Shown one piece after another: positions 14,973-21,725 of a stretch of DNA of 44,438 nt. The notes beneath the pieces were generated by a model. The model made no database searches. It had not been told where the DNA came from and saw nothing but the letters and a program-made list of their open reading frames with translations. Position 1 is the stretch's first letter. Each line of letters begins with the position of its first letter. The stretch lies in NCBI GenBank assembly GCA_035540375.1, contig DATLGO010000015.1, positions 1 through 44,438 on the forward strand, given 5' to 3'. The stretch comes from Candidatus Thermoplasmatota archaeon (GTDB taxonomy: Archaea > Thermoplasmatota > SW-10-69-26 > JACQPN01 > JAJPHT01). Both the position numbers and the translations under genes were made by a program.

Positions 14973-15995
14973 ATGGTCCAGACGCTCGACCCCGCGCCCC
15001 CGCCCAGGCTGCTCATCGGGGAGGCGGCGCTCGCCCTCTGGCGCCTCGCGCGCCCCGAAATCTGGCTCGTGAGCCTCGTCCCGATGGTTGTCGGGCACCT
15101 GCTTGCGACGCGCGAGATCGCGCCCGGTTTCGGCGCGTGGCTCGCGTTCTGGAGCCGCGCGTCGACGGAGGGCGCGACGACGTCGGAGTTCCTCGCGACG
15201 CTCGTCGGGTGGCTCCAGGACGCGTGGCCGTTCCTCCTCGCGGCGGTCGTCATGGGGCCCCTCGTGTGGCTCGCCACCTTGCTCGTGAACGACGTGCACG
15301 ACCTCGCGGGCGACCGCCTGAACCCGCGCAAGGCGAGAAGCCCGCTCGTCCAGGGCATCGTGACGGCGGGATGGGCGCGCGCGACGGCGCGGCTTGCGGG
15401 CGCCTCGGCCCTAGCGCTCGCCCTCCTCGTCAACGTCGAGTTCGCGGCGCTCGTCGCGGGCGCCCTCGCGCTCGCGTGGGCCTACTCCGCCCCGCCCCTC
15501 CGGCTCAAGACGCGCCCCGGCGCGGACGTCCTCGTGAACGCCATGGGCGTGGGAGGCCTTGCGGGCCTTGCGGGCTGGAGCGTCGCGCGTCCCCTCGCCG
15601 AAGCGCCCTGGCTCTTCATGCCGCAGGCGCTTCTCGTCGCGGCCGCCGTCTATGTCCCGACGACGCTCGTCGATTACGATGCGGACGTGCGCGCGGGCTA
15701 CGCGACCTTCGCGACGAAGCTCGGTCGCGACCGCGCCTACCGGGTCGGCTTCGCGTGCTGGGTGGCCGCGAACCTCGGCGCGCTCGGCTTCGCGTGGACG
15801 GGCACGATCATCCCGCGCGCGATGTTCCCCCTGCTCGCCATCTTCGCTCCCCTCCTCGTGTGGCAATACCACACGTTCATCGGGCACGCCCGCGACGGAC
15901 CCGAGATGGTGAAAGGCATCGTCCTCGCGAGCCTCACCTTCCTCGCCGTGAATCTCGTCTTCGCGCTGATGTACACGGGACTCTGGCGCGGCTGA
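14973..15995 (+). CDS. UbiA-superfamily prenyltransferase
   Basis: Integral membrane prenyltransferase (340 aa, about eight to nine helices) that joins an isoprenyl chain to an acceptor. The first Asp-rich motif is NDVHDLAGDRLNPRKARSPL (NDxxDxxxD type, about residues 106-125). The second is the TTLVDYDADVRAGYATFATKLG stretch. The Lys/Arg-rich segment after motif 1 is normal for the superfamily. The acceptor could be glycerol phosphate derivatives (archaeal lipid), a quinone ring or another ring; motifs alone do not decide. I chose ATG 14973 because CGTTATGCG (about 14939-14947) is a TATA-like box exactly 30 nt before it, and the upstream ATG 14943 lies inside that box. Confidence 0.86.
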   Translation: MVQTLDPAPPPRLLIGEAALALWRLARPEIWLVSLVPMVVGHLLATREIAPGFGAWLAFWSRASTEGATTSEFLATLVGWLQDAWPFLLAAVVMGPLVWLATLLVNDVHDLAGDRLNPRKARSPLVQGIVTAGWARATARLAGASALALALLVNVEFAALVAGALALAWAYSAPPLRLKTRPGADVLVNAMGVGGLAGLAGWSVARPLAEAPWLFMPQALLVAAAVYVPTTLVDYDADVRAGYATFATKLGRDRAYRVGFACWVAANLGALGFAWTGTIIPRAMFPLLAIFAPLLVWQYHTFIGHARDGPEMVKGIVLASLTFLAVNLVFALMYTGLWRG

Positions 15996-15998
15996 CCG

Positions 15999-16289
15999 TC
16001 ACTCGGCTCGCGCGGCCGGCTCGCCCCGGCGCCCGCTCCAGACCCAGAGCCCGAAGGCTCCGAGGATGAAGAAAGGCGGCAGGATCCAGTCGAGGCCGAC
16101 GCCGAAGAGGAGCGGCGCGCCGGCGAGGCCCGCGGCCAGGAACGCGGCGACGCCCGTGAGCGTGCAATGGGCGCAGAAGAGCGCCGCGAAAACGGCGCTC
16201 CGGCCGGTGAATCGGCGCGGCTTGCAGGCGGCGCCTTCGGCGTGCTCGCGCGGGGCGGTCAACGCTCCCGCTTGGCGGCCGGGCCTCAT
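15999..16289 (-). CDS. Small two-helix membrane protein with CAHC motif
   Basis: Up to 96 aa. The C-terminal part has two membrane helices (FAALFCAHCTLTGVAAFLAAG and LDWILPPFFILGAFGLWVW), and the first carries a CAHC pair. Vicinal Cys in a membrane helix recalls small mercury transporters such as MerC, but the resemblance is weak and no mer gene is nearby. The ATG at 16289 lies inside a TATA-like box (AGCTATATGA on the minus strand). The true start may therefore be TTG 16262, 29 nt from that box, giving 87 aa. Convergent with the UbiA gene; the stops are 3 nt apart. Confidence 0.68.
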   Translation of the reverse strand: MRPGRQAGALTAPREHAEGAACKPRRFTGRSAVFAALFCAHCTLTGVAAFLAAGLAGAPLLFGVGLDWILPPFFILGAFGLWVWSGRRGEPAARAE

Positions 16290-16317
16290 ATAGCTTGGGC
16301 TCACACCGTCCGAGGCA

Positions 16318-16719
16318 TCAGGCGAGGGCGAGCGGCGCGCCGCCGCGCTCGTAGTGCGCGTCGAGGACCTGGAGGAACCAGGCGTCCTCGCCTGCCTGCT
16401 CCTCGGTGTGGAACATCTCGGGCCGGTGAACGTAGGCGCGCAGGCGCCGGTCACCGTCGCGGGACGCGGTCGCCTGCACCTGGCCGACGAGCGTGCGCGA
16501 CCCGTCGATCGCGACGGACCAGAGTCGCAGCACGCTCACGCGGAGGTCGCCCTCGACGTCGATCCAGGGGGTCGCCGCGGCGTCCACGAAGAGCCCCGGC
16601 CGGTCACCTGCCTCTGCCAAGGCGGGGAGGACCGTCCGCAGGTGCCGTACCAGGGGCTCTCCCGAAGCCCAGCGGCGGAGGCCCTCCGCCGCGTCGGCGG
16701 CCGGGGTTTCGCGTTGCAT
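16318..16719 (-). CDS. Uncharacterised protein (133 aa)
   Basis: Not recognised. The sequence starts with a helical segment (DAAEGLRRWASGEPLVRHLRTVLPALAEAG). Four or five strands follow (GLFVDAAATPWIDVEGDLRVSVLRLWSVAIDGSRTLVGQVQATAS), and it ends with a helix near AWFLQVLDAHYERGG. The layout suggests a small alpha/beta domain without membrane segments. A TATA-like box on the minus strand (CCTTATGG region, 16742-16749) lies 27 nt before ATG 16719, supporting a leaderless gene with this start. Confidence 0.7.
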   Translation of the reverse strand: MQRETPAADAAEGLRRWASGEPLVRHLRTVLPALAEAGDRPGLFVDAAATPWIDVEGDLRVSVLRLWSVAIDGSRTLVGQVQATASRDGDRRLRAYVHRPEMFHTEEQAGEDAWFLQVLDAHYERGGAPLALA

Positions 16720-16760
16720 GAGGCAACGCTGACCCGGGCCGCCATAAGGCTTCGCGTGCG

Positions 16761-17768
16761 CTACTTCTTCGAGTCCTTGTGGTGGTGGTCGCCCTCTTCG
16801 GCCTGGGCCGCGACGAGGGCGCCGCGCGCGACGCTGTAGAGCGGGTGGCGCGCTTCGCTCACCGACTTCACGCGGAACGGCAGGTCCGCCTCGCGGAGCT
16901 TGGCCTCGAAGGCCTGGCGGAAGCCCTTTGGCGCCGCCGTACCGCCCGTGATGACGCACGGGATCTCGAGATCCTCCTGGACCTTCGCGTCGCGGGTCTG
17001 GCGCTCGAGACCGCGCACGACGTACTCGAGCAGGTTGTCGTAGTACACCGCGAGCGCGCCTTGGAGCTCACCGAGGTGGCTCGAGGCGTCGAGGCGGAAG
17101 TCGCGCTCCTTCGCGGCCGTCACGCGGTCGACCGGCGTGCCGGTGGCCTGCGCGACCGAGTTGTCGATCCAGTCGCCGCCGCGCGCGACGCTGAACTGCG
17201 TCACGGGGACCGCGTAGTACGACAGGCACGCGTTCGTCATGCCCGCGCCGAAGGACACGCCGAGGCCCGTGAAGCTCGAGTCGGCGAGCTCCGAGTAGAC
17301 GACGGCCATGCCCTCGTTGATCGCATGGGCGTTGTAGCCCATGTTATGGAGGATCGCCTCGAGCGTCTTCTGGTGGTAGAGCGTGTCGATCGGCGCGTCG
17401 ACCGGCTTCGCCGGGCACGTGAAGTACACGTGCTCGCCCTTCTTGTGCGGGGCGCCCACGACGCGCTCGACGATGAGGCGGATCATGGGGATGGCGTCCT
17501 TCTCCTTCCGGGAGAGGATACCCGCGTTCATCGGGCGGCGCGTCTCCTTGTTGAAGATGTTCGCGAAGTTCAGCGCGTCCTCGCCGACGATGTACACCTT
17601 CTTGCCGTTCTTGATGTAGAGCACGTTGCTGCGGCTCAGCATCTTCTCGGCGATGTCGGAGTACTCGACCTCGACGAAGAGGTTCCTCTGCTTCGTCAGG
17701 TCGATCTGTCCGTCCTTCGGCTTGGCGCTCACGATGTTCATCGTACCGATGTCGAGACCCTTGGGCAT
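16761..17768 (-). CDS. Actin/MreB/Hsp70-superfamily ATPase (archaeal cytoskeletal candidate)
   Basis: Protein of 335 aa with the three nucleotide motifs of the actin fold: phosphate-1 GLDIGTMNIVSAK at the N-terminus, phosphate-2 GLGVSFGAGMTNACLSYY (about residue 163), and adenosine CVITGGTAAPKGFRQAFE (about 278). The connect region INEGMAVVYSELADSS precedes phosphate 2. It is closer in size to MreB, ParM and archaeal actin-like proteins such as Ta0583 and salactin than to DnaK, and the substrate-binding domain of Hsp70 is missing. The C-terminus ends in an acidic/His run (EEGDHHHKDSKK). The upstream gene in the same operon, 4 nt away, encodes a four-helix membrane protein, suggesting a filament anchored at the membrane; polymerisation is inference. 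Confidence 0.87.
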   Translation of the reverse strand: MPKGLDIGTMNIVSAKPKDGQIDLTKQRNLFVEVEYSDIAEKMLSRSNVLYIKNGKKVYIVGEDALNFANIFNKETRRPMNAGILSRKEKDAIPMIRLIVERVVGAPHKKGEHVYFTCPAKPVDAPIDTLYHQKTLEAILHNMGYNAHAINEGMAVVYSELADSSFTGLGVSFGAGMTNACLSYYAVPVTQFSVARGGDWIDNSVAQATGTPVDRVTAAKERDFRLDASSHLGELQGALAVYYDNLLEYVVRGLERQTRDAKVQEDLEIPCVITGGTAAPKGFRQAFEAKLREADLPFRVKSVSEARHPLYSVARGALVAAQAEEGDHHHKDSKK

Positions 17769-17772
17769 TCTG

Positions 17773-18885
17773 TCACCTTTCCTTCTGTTCGCCAGGGAGA
17801 GGAGCGTGAAGCGCGCGCATCGAGCGCGCGATGTGGTCGAGTTCCGCGGCCGCCGCGAGGTCGCTCGCGCCCGCGCGGTAGGGGTCCGCGCGCTTCGCGG
17901 CGAGGGGCGCGAGGCGGAGCGTCCTGTCGAGCTCGAGCGCGGCCGCGAGGTCCGCGCGGTCGCCGCGGTAAGGATCCTCGAGCCAGGCCGCGGCCTGCGG
18001 GACCTCGGCCACGGGGCCGTCCTCGTCCGCCGGGACCGCGGAGGCGGCGCGCGGCGCCAAGAGGCGATCGAGCCCGAAGAGGCGGCCGGTCTTGAGGCGG
18101 AACCAGAAGCTCGCCTCGAGCTCGGCCTGCTTCGCGGCGCGGAGGGCCGCGAGCGCGCTCGTCTCGCCGAGCGTCGAGTCGGATTCGCTCCACTCGACGA
18201 AGCTTCCGCGCATCGCGCGAAGACGCGTCGTCGAGGCGTGGGGCGCGTCGTCGAGCGTCACGGTCGTTCCGACCATGCGGCTGAGCGAGAGCGTCTCGGC
18301 CGAGTTCGCCGGGAGCGTCACGGAAAGCGGCGGGGATCCCCGCGAGGCGATGCCGCCCCAGTTGAGCGTGGCGCGCGAGGCGTTCTCGAGGTCCGCGCGG
18401 ATCTCGTCCTCGCTCACGTCCTCGAACGCTTCCGTCTCGGACTCGGGGAGGAAGCGCGAGAGGACCGCGCGGAAGACCAGCACGCTCAGAACGCCGAGGC
18501 CCGTCGCGTACACGAGGATGATCTGCGGGCTCCAGTCCGTGCGCGCCTGGACGTTCCAGTTGTACGGATAGAGCCATGCGAAGGCGGCGAGGCCCGCAAG
18601 GACAAGGAGCGCCCCCGCGGCGCCGACGAAGCGCTCGAGGAGACGCTGCGGATACGCGAGGAGCACGCCTGCGAGGAAGGTCGGGAGGGAGAGGCCGAGC
18701 GCGAGGCCCGCAAGCTCGCGGAACCCGTATCGCGAGAAGTCCTGGGCATACACGCTCCAGACCGCGGCCGCGACGCCGACGACGGCGAGGAAGCCGCTGC
18801 CGAAGAGGAGGACGAGGCTCGCCCGCGAGGCGCGGACGAGGTGCTCGCGAAGACCGGCGAGTCCCGACTCGATTTCGCGGCGCAT
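17773..18885 (-). CDS. Four-helix membrane protein with cytoplasmic tail, partner of the actin-like ATPase
   Basis: Protein of 370 aa. Four membrane helices occupy about residues 22-140 (LVLLFGSGFLAVVGVAAAVW; LAGLALGLSLPTFLAGVLLAY; VGAAGALLVLAGLAAFAWL; IILVYATGLGVLSVLVF). About 225 hydrophilic residues follow. The tail has an acidic part (ESETEAFEDVSEDEIRADLE) and a beta-rich middle. Near the end is a repeated motif: DPYRGDRADLAAALELD (about 304) and DPYRAGASDLAAAAELD (about 334), 30 residues apart. It resembles haloarchaeal membrane proteins of unknown function (DUF7139-like, from memory). The order membrane protein then actin-like ATPase, 4 nt apart, suggests that the tail recruits the filament. 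Confidence 0.83.
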   Translation of the reverse strand: MRREIESGLAGLREHLVRASRASLVLLFGSGFLAVVGVAAAVWSVYAQDFSRYGFRELAGLALGLSLPTFLAGVLLAYPQRLLERFVGAAGALLVLAGLAAFAWLYPYNWNVQARTDWSPQIILVYATGLGVLSVLVFRAVLSRFLPESETEAFEDVSEDEIRADLENASRATLNWGGIASRGSPPLSVTLPANSAETLSLSRMVGTTVTLDDAPHASTTRLRAMRGSFVEWSESDSTLGETSALAALRAAKQAELEASFWFRLKTGRLFGLDRLLAPRAASAVPADEDGPVAEVPQAAAWLEDPYRGDRADLAAALELDRTLRLAPLAAKRADPYRAGASDLAAAAELDHIARSMRALHAPLPGEQKER

Positions 18886-19048
18886 GGACCCGCGGCTCTG
18901 TGGGGGGGCCTATTCACGGGTTCTCAATCACTCCTTTGACGGCCGGACGGGCGACGGCGCGGGCGGTCGCGAGCGCCCCGCGCCGCGCTCTTGGGGAAAG
19001 TCGACATGTCAGAGCCGGGACGAAAACGCGCGTCGGATTCGGACAGGT

Positions 19049-19057
19049 CCATAAAGG
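19049..19057 (+). promoter_or_regulatory. TATA box of the TlpA-like gene
   Basis: CCATAAAGG, centred 25 nt before GTG 19078. Confidence 0.55.
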
Positions 19058-19077
19058 AGGAGACGCGATGACGTTTC

Positions 19078-19611
19078 GTGCGACCCCTCCTCGCTCTCGC
19101 CGTCCTCGGTCTCGTCGCGGCGCCCCTTGCGGGATGCATCGGCCAGTCGAACTCGGGGGTCCCGGCCCCGATCGACCAGGACCCGGACGCGGCGCAGGGG
19201 CCCGCGTGGTCGCTTCGCGACACGATGGGCGTCACGCATGCGCGCGAAACGACGGCGGGGGACGCCGTCGTCCTCTTCTTCATGGCGACCTGGTGCGGCT
19301 CCTGCCGCTCCAAAGCCCCCGTCCTCGCCTCGATCGAGCGCGATTACGCCGAGCGCGGGGTTCGCCTGTTCTCCGTGGGATACGATCCGCTCGAAACGGA
19401 CGGCGATCTCGAGGCCTGGAAGGCCCGCCACGGCCAGCCCTGGCCCCACGGCATCGACCATGGCCAGAAGCTCCAGAGGACCTTCGGCGTGACGTCGCAG
19501 AGCAGCGTCGTGCTTCTCGACGGCGACGGAAAGGTCGTCGAGCGGTGGGGCTACGGCCAGGTCACGGAGGACGCGCTCCGCAGGGCCCTCGACAGGCTCG
19601 CGCGCGCCTGA
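19078..19611 (+). CDS. TlpA/ResA-like thioredoxin-fold lipoprotein
   Basis: Exported thiol-disulfide protein of 177 aa. The signal peptide ends in a lipobox (LAGC, Cys20), so the mature protein is lipid-anchored outside the membrane. The redox site is MATWCGSCRSKAP (Cys73 and Cys76). The cis-Pro region (TSQSSVVLLDGDG) and the C-terminal helix are as in TlpA. The CGSC dipeptide is less oxidising than DsbA-type motifs, which suggests a reductase role. The GTG start is set by a TATA box 25 nt upstream. The convergent gene encodes a CcdA-like electron transporter, the usual source of electrons for such proteins. The two stops form TGATCA at 19609-19614. Confidence 0.9.
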   Translation: MRPLLALAVLGLVAAPLAGCIGQSNSGVPAPIDQDPDAAQGPAWSLRDTMGVTHARETTAGDAVVLFFMATWCGSCRSKAPVLASIERDYAERGVRLFSVGYDPLETDGDLEAWKARHGQPWPHGIDHGQKLQRTFGVTSQSSVVLLDGDGKVVERWGYGQVTEDALRRALDRLARA

Positions 19612-20313
19612 TCAAAGCGGCGCGAGAAGCGTGTAGTAGTAGATCACGTACAGGCCGGCCGCGACGAGCACGACGCCGCCCGCCTTCTTCGCGATCCGCG
19701 CCGCGCGCGCGACGAACGCGCGCGCCGCGTCGCCCGCGACGGCGGTCGCGACGCTCAGCGCGAGGAGGGGCGCGGCGATGCCGCCCCCGAACGCCGCGAG
19801 CGCCGCGGCGGCGCCGATCGCGTCCTGGTCGAAGGAGGCGACGACGACGCCGAGAAAGAGCGGAAGCGTGCAACCGAGGCTCGCGATCGCGAAGACGACG
19901 CCGAAGCCCGCCATCGCGAGCGGACCGCGACCGCGAGGCGCGGTGAGCCTGGGGGCGAACGTGGGCGCGCGGTCCGCGAGGATGAGCAGGCCGAGCAGGA
20001 TGAGCGCGAGACCGGCGGCGATGCTCAGCGCGCCGACGGCCGAGGCGAGCGCGGCCGACGTGAGGGCGAATCGCACGCGCAGCAGGTAGACGACGAGGGC
20101 CGCGGCGAGGAAGAGGGCGAGGGCGCCTCCGGCCGCGGCGAGACCCACGCGGGCTCCCCGAAGCGCGTTCGCGGCCGTCCCGCGACGGGCCTTGGCGTCG
20201 AGCCCCGCGTAGAATGCGACGTAGGCCGGAACAAGCGCGACGCTGCAAGGGCTGAGGAAGGTGCCGACGCCGGCCGAGAAGGCGAACGCCGCGAGGAACG
20301 GATCGACCGGCAC
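19612..20313 (-). CDS. CcdA/DsbD-like cytochrome c biogenesis membrane protein
   Basis: Membrane protein of 233 aa with about six helices that carries reducing power from cytoplasmic thioredoxin to the outside. The two functional Cys are in GTFLSPCSVALVPAYVAFYAG (Cys23) and IASLGCTLPLFLG (Cys148), the standard CcdA positions in helices 1 and 4. Gly/Pro residues around both are conserved. I chose GTG 20313, which starts directly at the first helix; the longer frame to 20391 adds an Arg/Pro-rich stretch. It converges with the TlpA-like gene and probably works with it, either in cytochrome c maturation or in reducing exported disulfides. Confidence 0.88.
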   Translation of the reverse strand: MPVDPFLAAFAFSAGVGTFLSPCSVALVPAYVAFYAGLDAKARRGTAANALRGARVGLAAAGGALALFLAAALVVYLLRVRFALTSAALASAVGALSIAAGLALILLGLLILADRAPTFAPRLTAPRGRGPLAMAGFGVVFAIASLGCTLPLFLGVVVASFDQDAIGAAAALAAFGGGIAAPLLALSVATAVAGDAARAFVARAARIAKKAGGVVLVAAGLYVIYYYTLLAPL

Positions 20314-20441
20314 GCGCGGAAACACCCCCCGGGCGCCAAAGGCCTGCCGGTCGGGGAAGCGAACCCGTGGACCGCGCGTGACCGCGGCCATCGACGGGGC
20401 CTCCGCAACCGCCTTGGTCCGAAGATGACCGTCCCGGAAAC

Positions 20442-20921
20442 ATGCTCGACGCCCGCGCGCTCGAGGCGCTGAAGTCGCTGACGCCGCGCTCGCCCGCCTT
20501 CGCCGCCGGGGGGCCGATCCCCCCGCGCCACACGTGCGAAGGCGACGACGTCGCGCCCGCGATCGAATTCGGACCGCGTCCCGTGGGGACGTGCGCGGTC
20601 GCGCTCCTCGTCGACGACCCGGACGCCCCGCGCGGCGCGTTCACGCATTGGGTGGCCTGGAACCTCCCCGCCGACCTCGACGCCCTGCCCGAGGGCGCCG
20701 ACGTCACGGCCCTCGGCGGCCTCGAAGGGCGCAACGACTTCGCGGACGTCGGCTACCGGGGTCCTTGCCCACCCTCCGGCACCCACCGCTACTTCTTCAA
20801 GGTCTACGCGCTCGACGCGCTCCTCGACCTCCCGCGCGGCGCGCGACGGTCCACCTTTGAAGACGCGATTGCGGGCCACGTCCTCGCCTGGGGCGAGACG
20901 ATGGGGACGTCGACGCGATGA
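20442..20921 (+). CDS. PEBP/YbhB-family protein
   Basis: Phosphatidylethanolamine-binding/Raf kinase inhibitor-like protein (159 aa), normal length. The ligand-pocket signatures are LLVDDPDAPRGAFTHWVAWN (DPDAP and HW) and GYRGPCPPSGTHRYFFKVYALD (GPxPPxGxHRY). HTCEGDDVAPAIEF is the conserved early segment. The biochemical role of prokaryotic members is largely unknown; the fold binds small anions or phospholipid headgroups. It overlaps the next gene by 4 nt (ATGA at 20918-20921). Confidence 0.92.
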   Translation: MLDARALEALKSLTPRSPAFAAGGPIPPRHTCEGDDVAPAIEFGPRPVGTCAVALLVDDPDAPRGAFTHWVAWNLPADLDALPEGADVTALGGLEGRNDFADVGYRGPCPPSGTHRYFFKVYALDALLDLPRGARRSTFEDAIAGHVLAWGETMGTSTR

Positions 20922-21652
20922 GACCCGCGCTCGCGGCGGCGGTCCTGCTGATCGCGGGCCTCGCGGCCGCGCACCAGCCGACGGAGATGGTCGAGGGACG
21001 GATGCTTGCGCTCGGCGTTCCGGGGTGGTCGTGGTCGATCGACGGCGTTCTCGAGGACGGCGACGACGTGGACTGGATCCGCATCCCGTACGACGGAAGG
21101 CTCGAAGTCGACCTCCTCGTGCCCGCGGGCGAAGGCGCGCGCGAGGTCCCCCTCGCGGGCGTTCTCGTCGCCAAGGATCTCCCCGCTCCCGGCGAGGGCG
21201 CGCTCCCGCCGGGCGTGAGCCTCGCCCCGGGGGAGGGCGCCGTCGTCGCGCGGACCCCGGAGCCCGAAGGCGAGGTCTGCCACCTCGGATTCTGCTGGCT
21301 CGAGCGCGGTCGCCTCAGCGTCGAGGGGCAAGGCGTCGCGCACCTCGCGGTCCATGCCTCTGCCGACCGGGGCGGCCCCTACACGATCGCGATCGGGGGG
21401 GCGGAGGGCATGCCCCCCGTCGAGCCGCGCCTCTTGCCGGATCCCGGGCGGGGCGAGCCCGCCTCGGCCGTCGCCGGAACGGGGGGTCCCGCCTCGTTCC
21501 CGGGCGTCCTCGATTTCTTCGGCCAGAACGCGCACGCGCCGCACGGGGCCTGGTGGCTGGGCCTCGTCGTCTACGGCGTCCCGGCCCTCGTCATCGGCCT
21601 CGCGCTCTACGGCGCGGGACGTCTCCTCGGTCGCCGCGGGCGCGCCGTCTGA
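20918..21652 (+). CDS. Secreted, C-terminally anchored protein of unknown function
   Basis: Protein of 244 aa with a cleavable-looking signal peptide (ALAAAVLLIAGLAAAHQ) and one C-terminal membrane helix (WWLGLVVYGVPALVIGLALY) followed by Arg residues. The main body therefore sits outside the cell. The ectodomain is beta-rich; GVLEDGDDVDWIRIPYDGRLEVDLLVP resembles bacterial pre-peptidase C-terminal (PPC-like) domains. Two Cys lie close together (VCHLGFCWLE) and could form a disulfide. Translationally coupled to the PEBP gene. Confidence 0.8.
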   Translation: MRPALAAAVLLIAGLAAAHQPTEMVEGRMLALGVPGWSWSIDGVLEDGDDVDWIRIPYDGRLEVDLLVPAGEGAREVPLAGVLVAKDLPAPGEGALPPGVSLAPGEGAVVARTPEPEGEVCHLGFCWLERGRLSVEGQGVAHLAVHASADRGGPYTIAIGGAEGMPPVEPRLLPDPGRGEPASAVAGTGGPASFPGVLDFFGQNAHAPHGAWWLGLVVYGVPALVIGLALYGAGRLLGRRGRAV

Positions 21653-21725
21653 CGCTTTGGCAAGCCCGACCGTCCCTGGAAAGGGTTATCGTGCGCGAGA
21701 CCCCCTCGCGCTCGGGAGGCTCATC

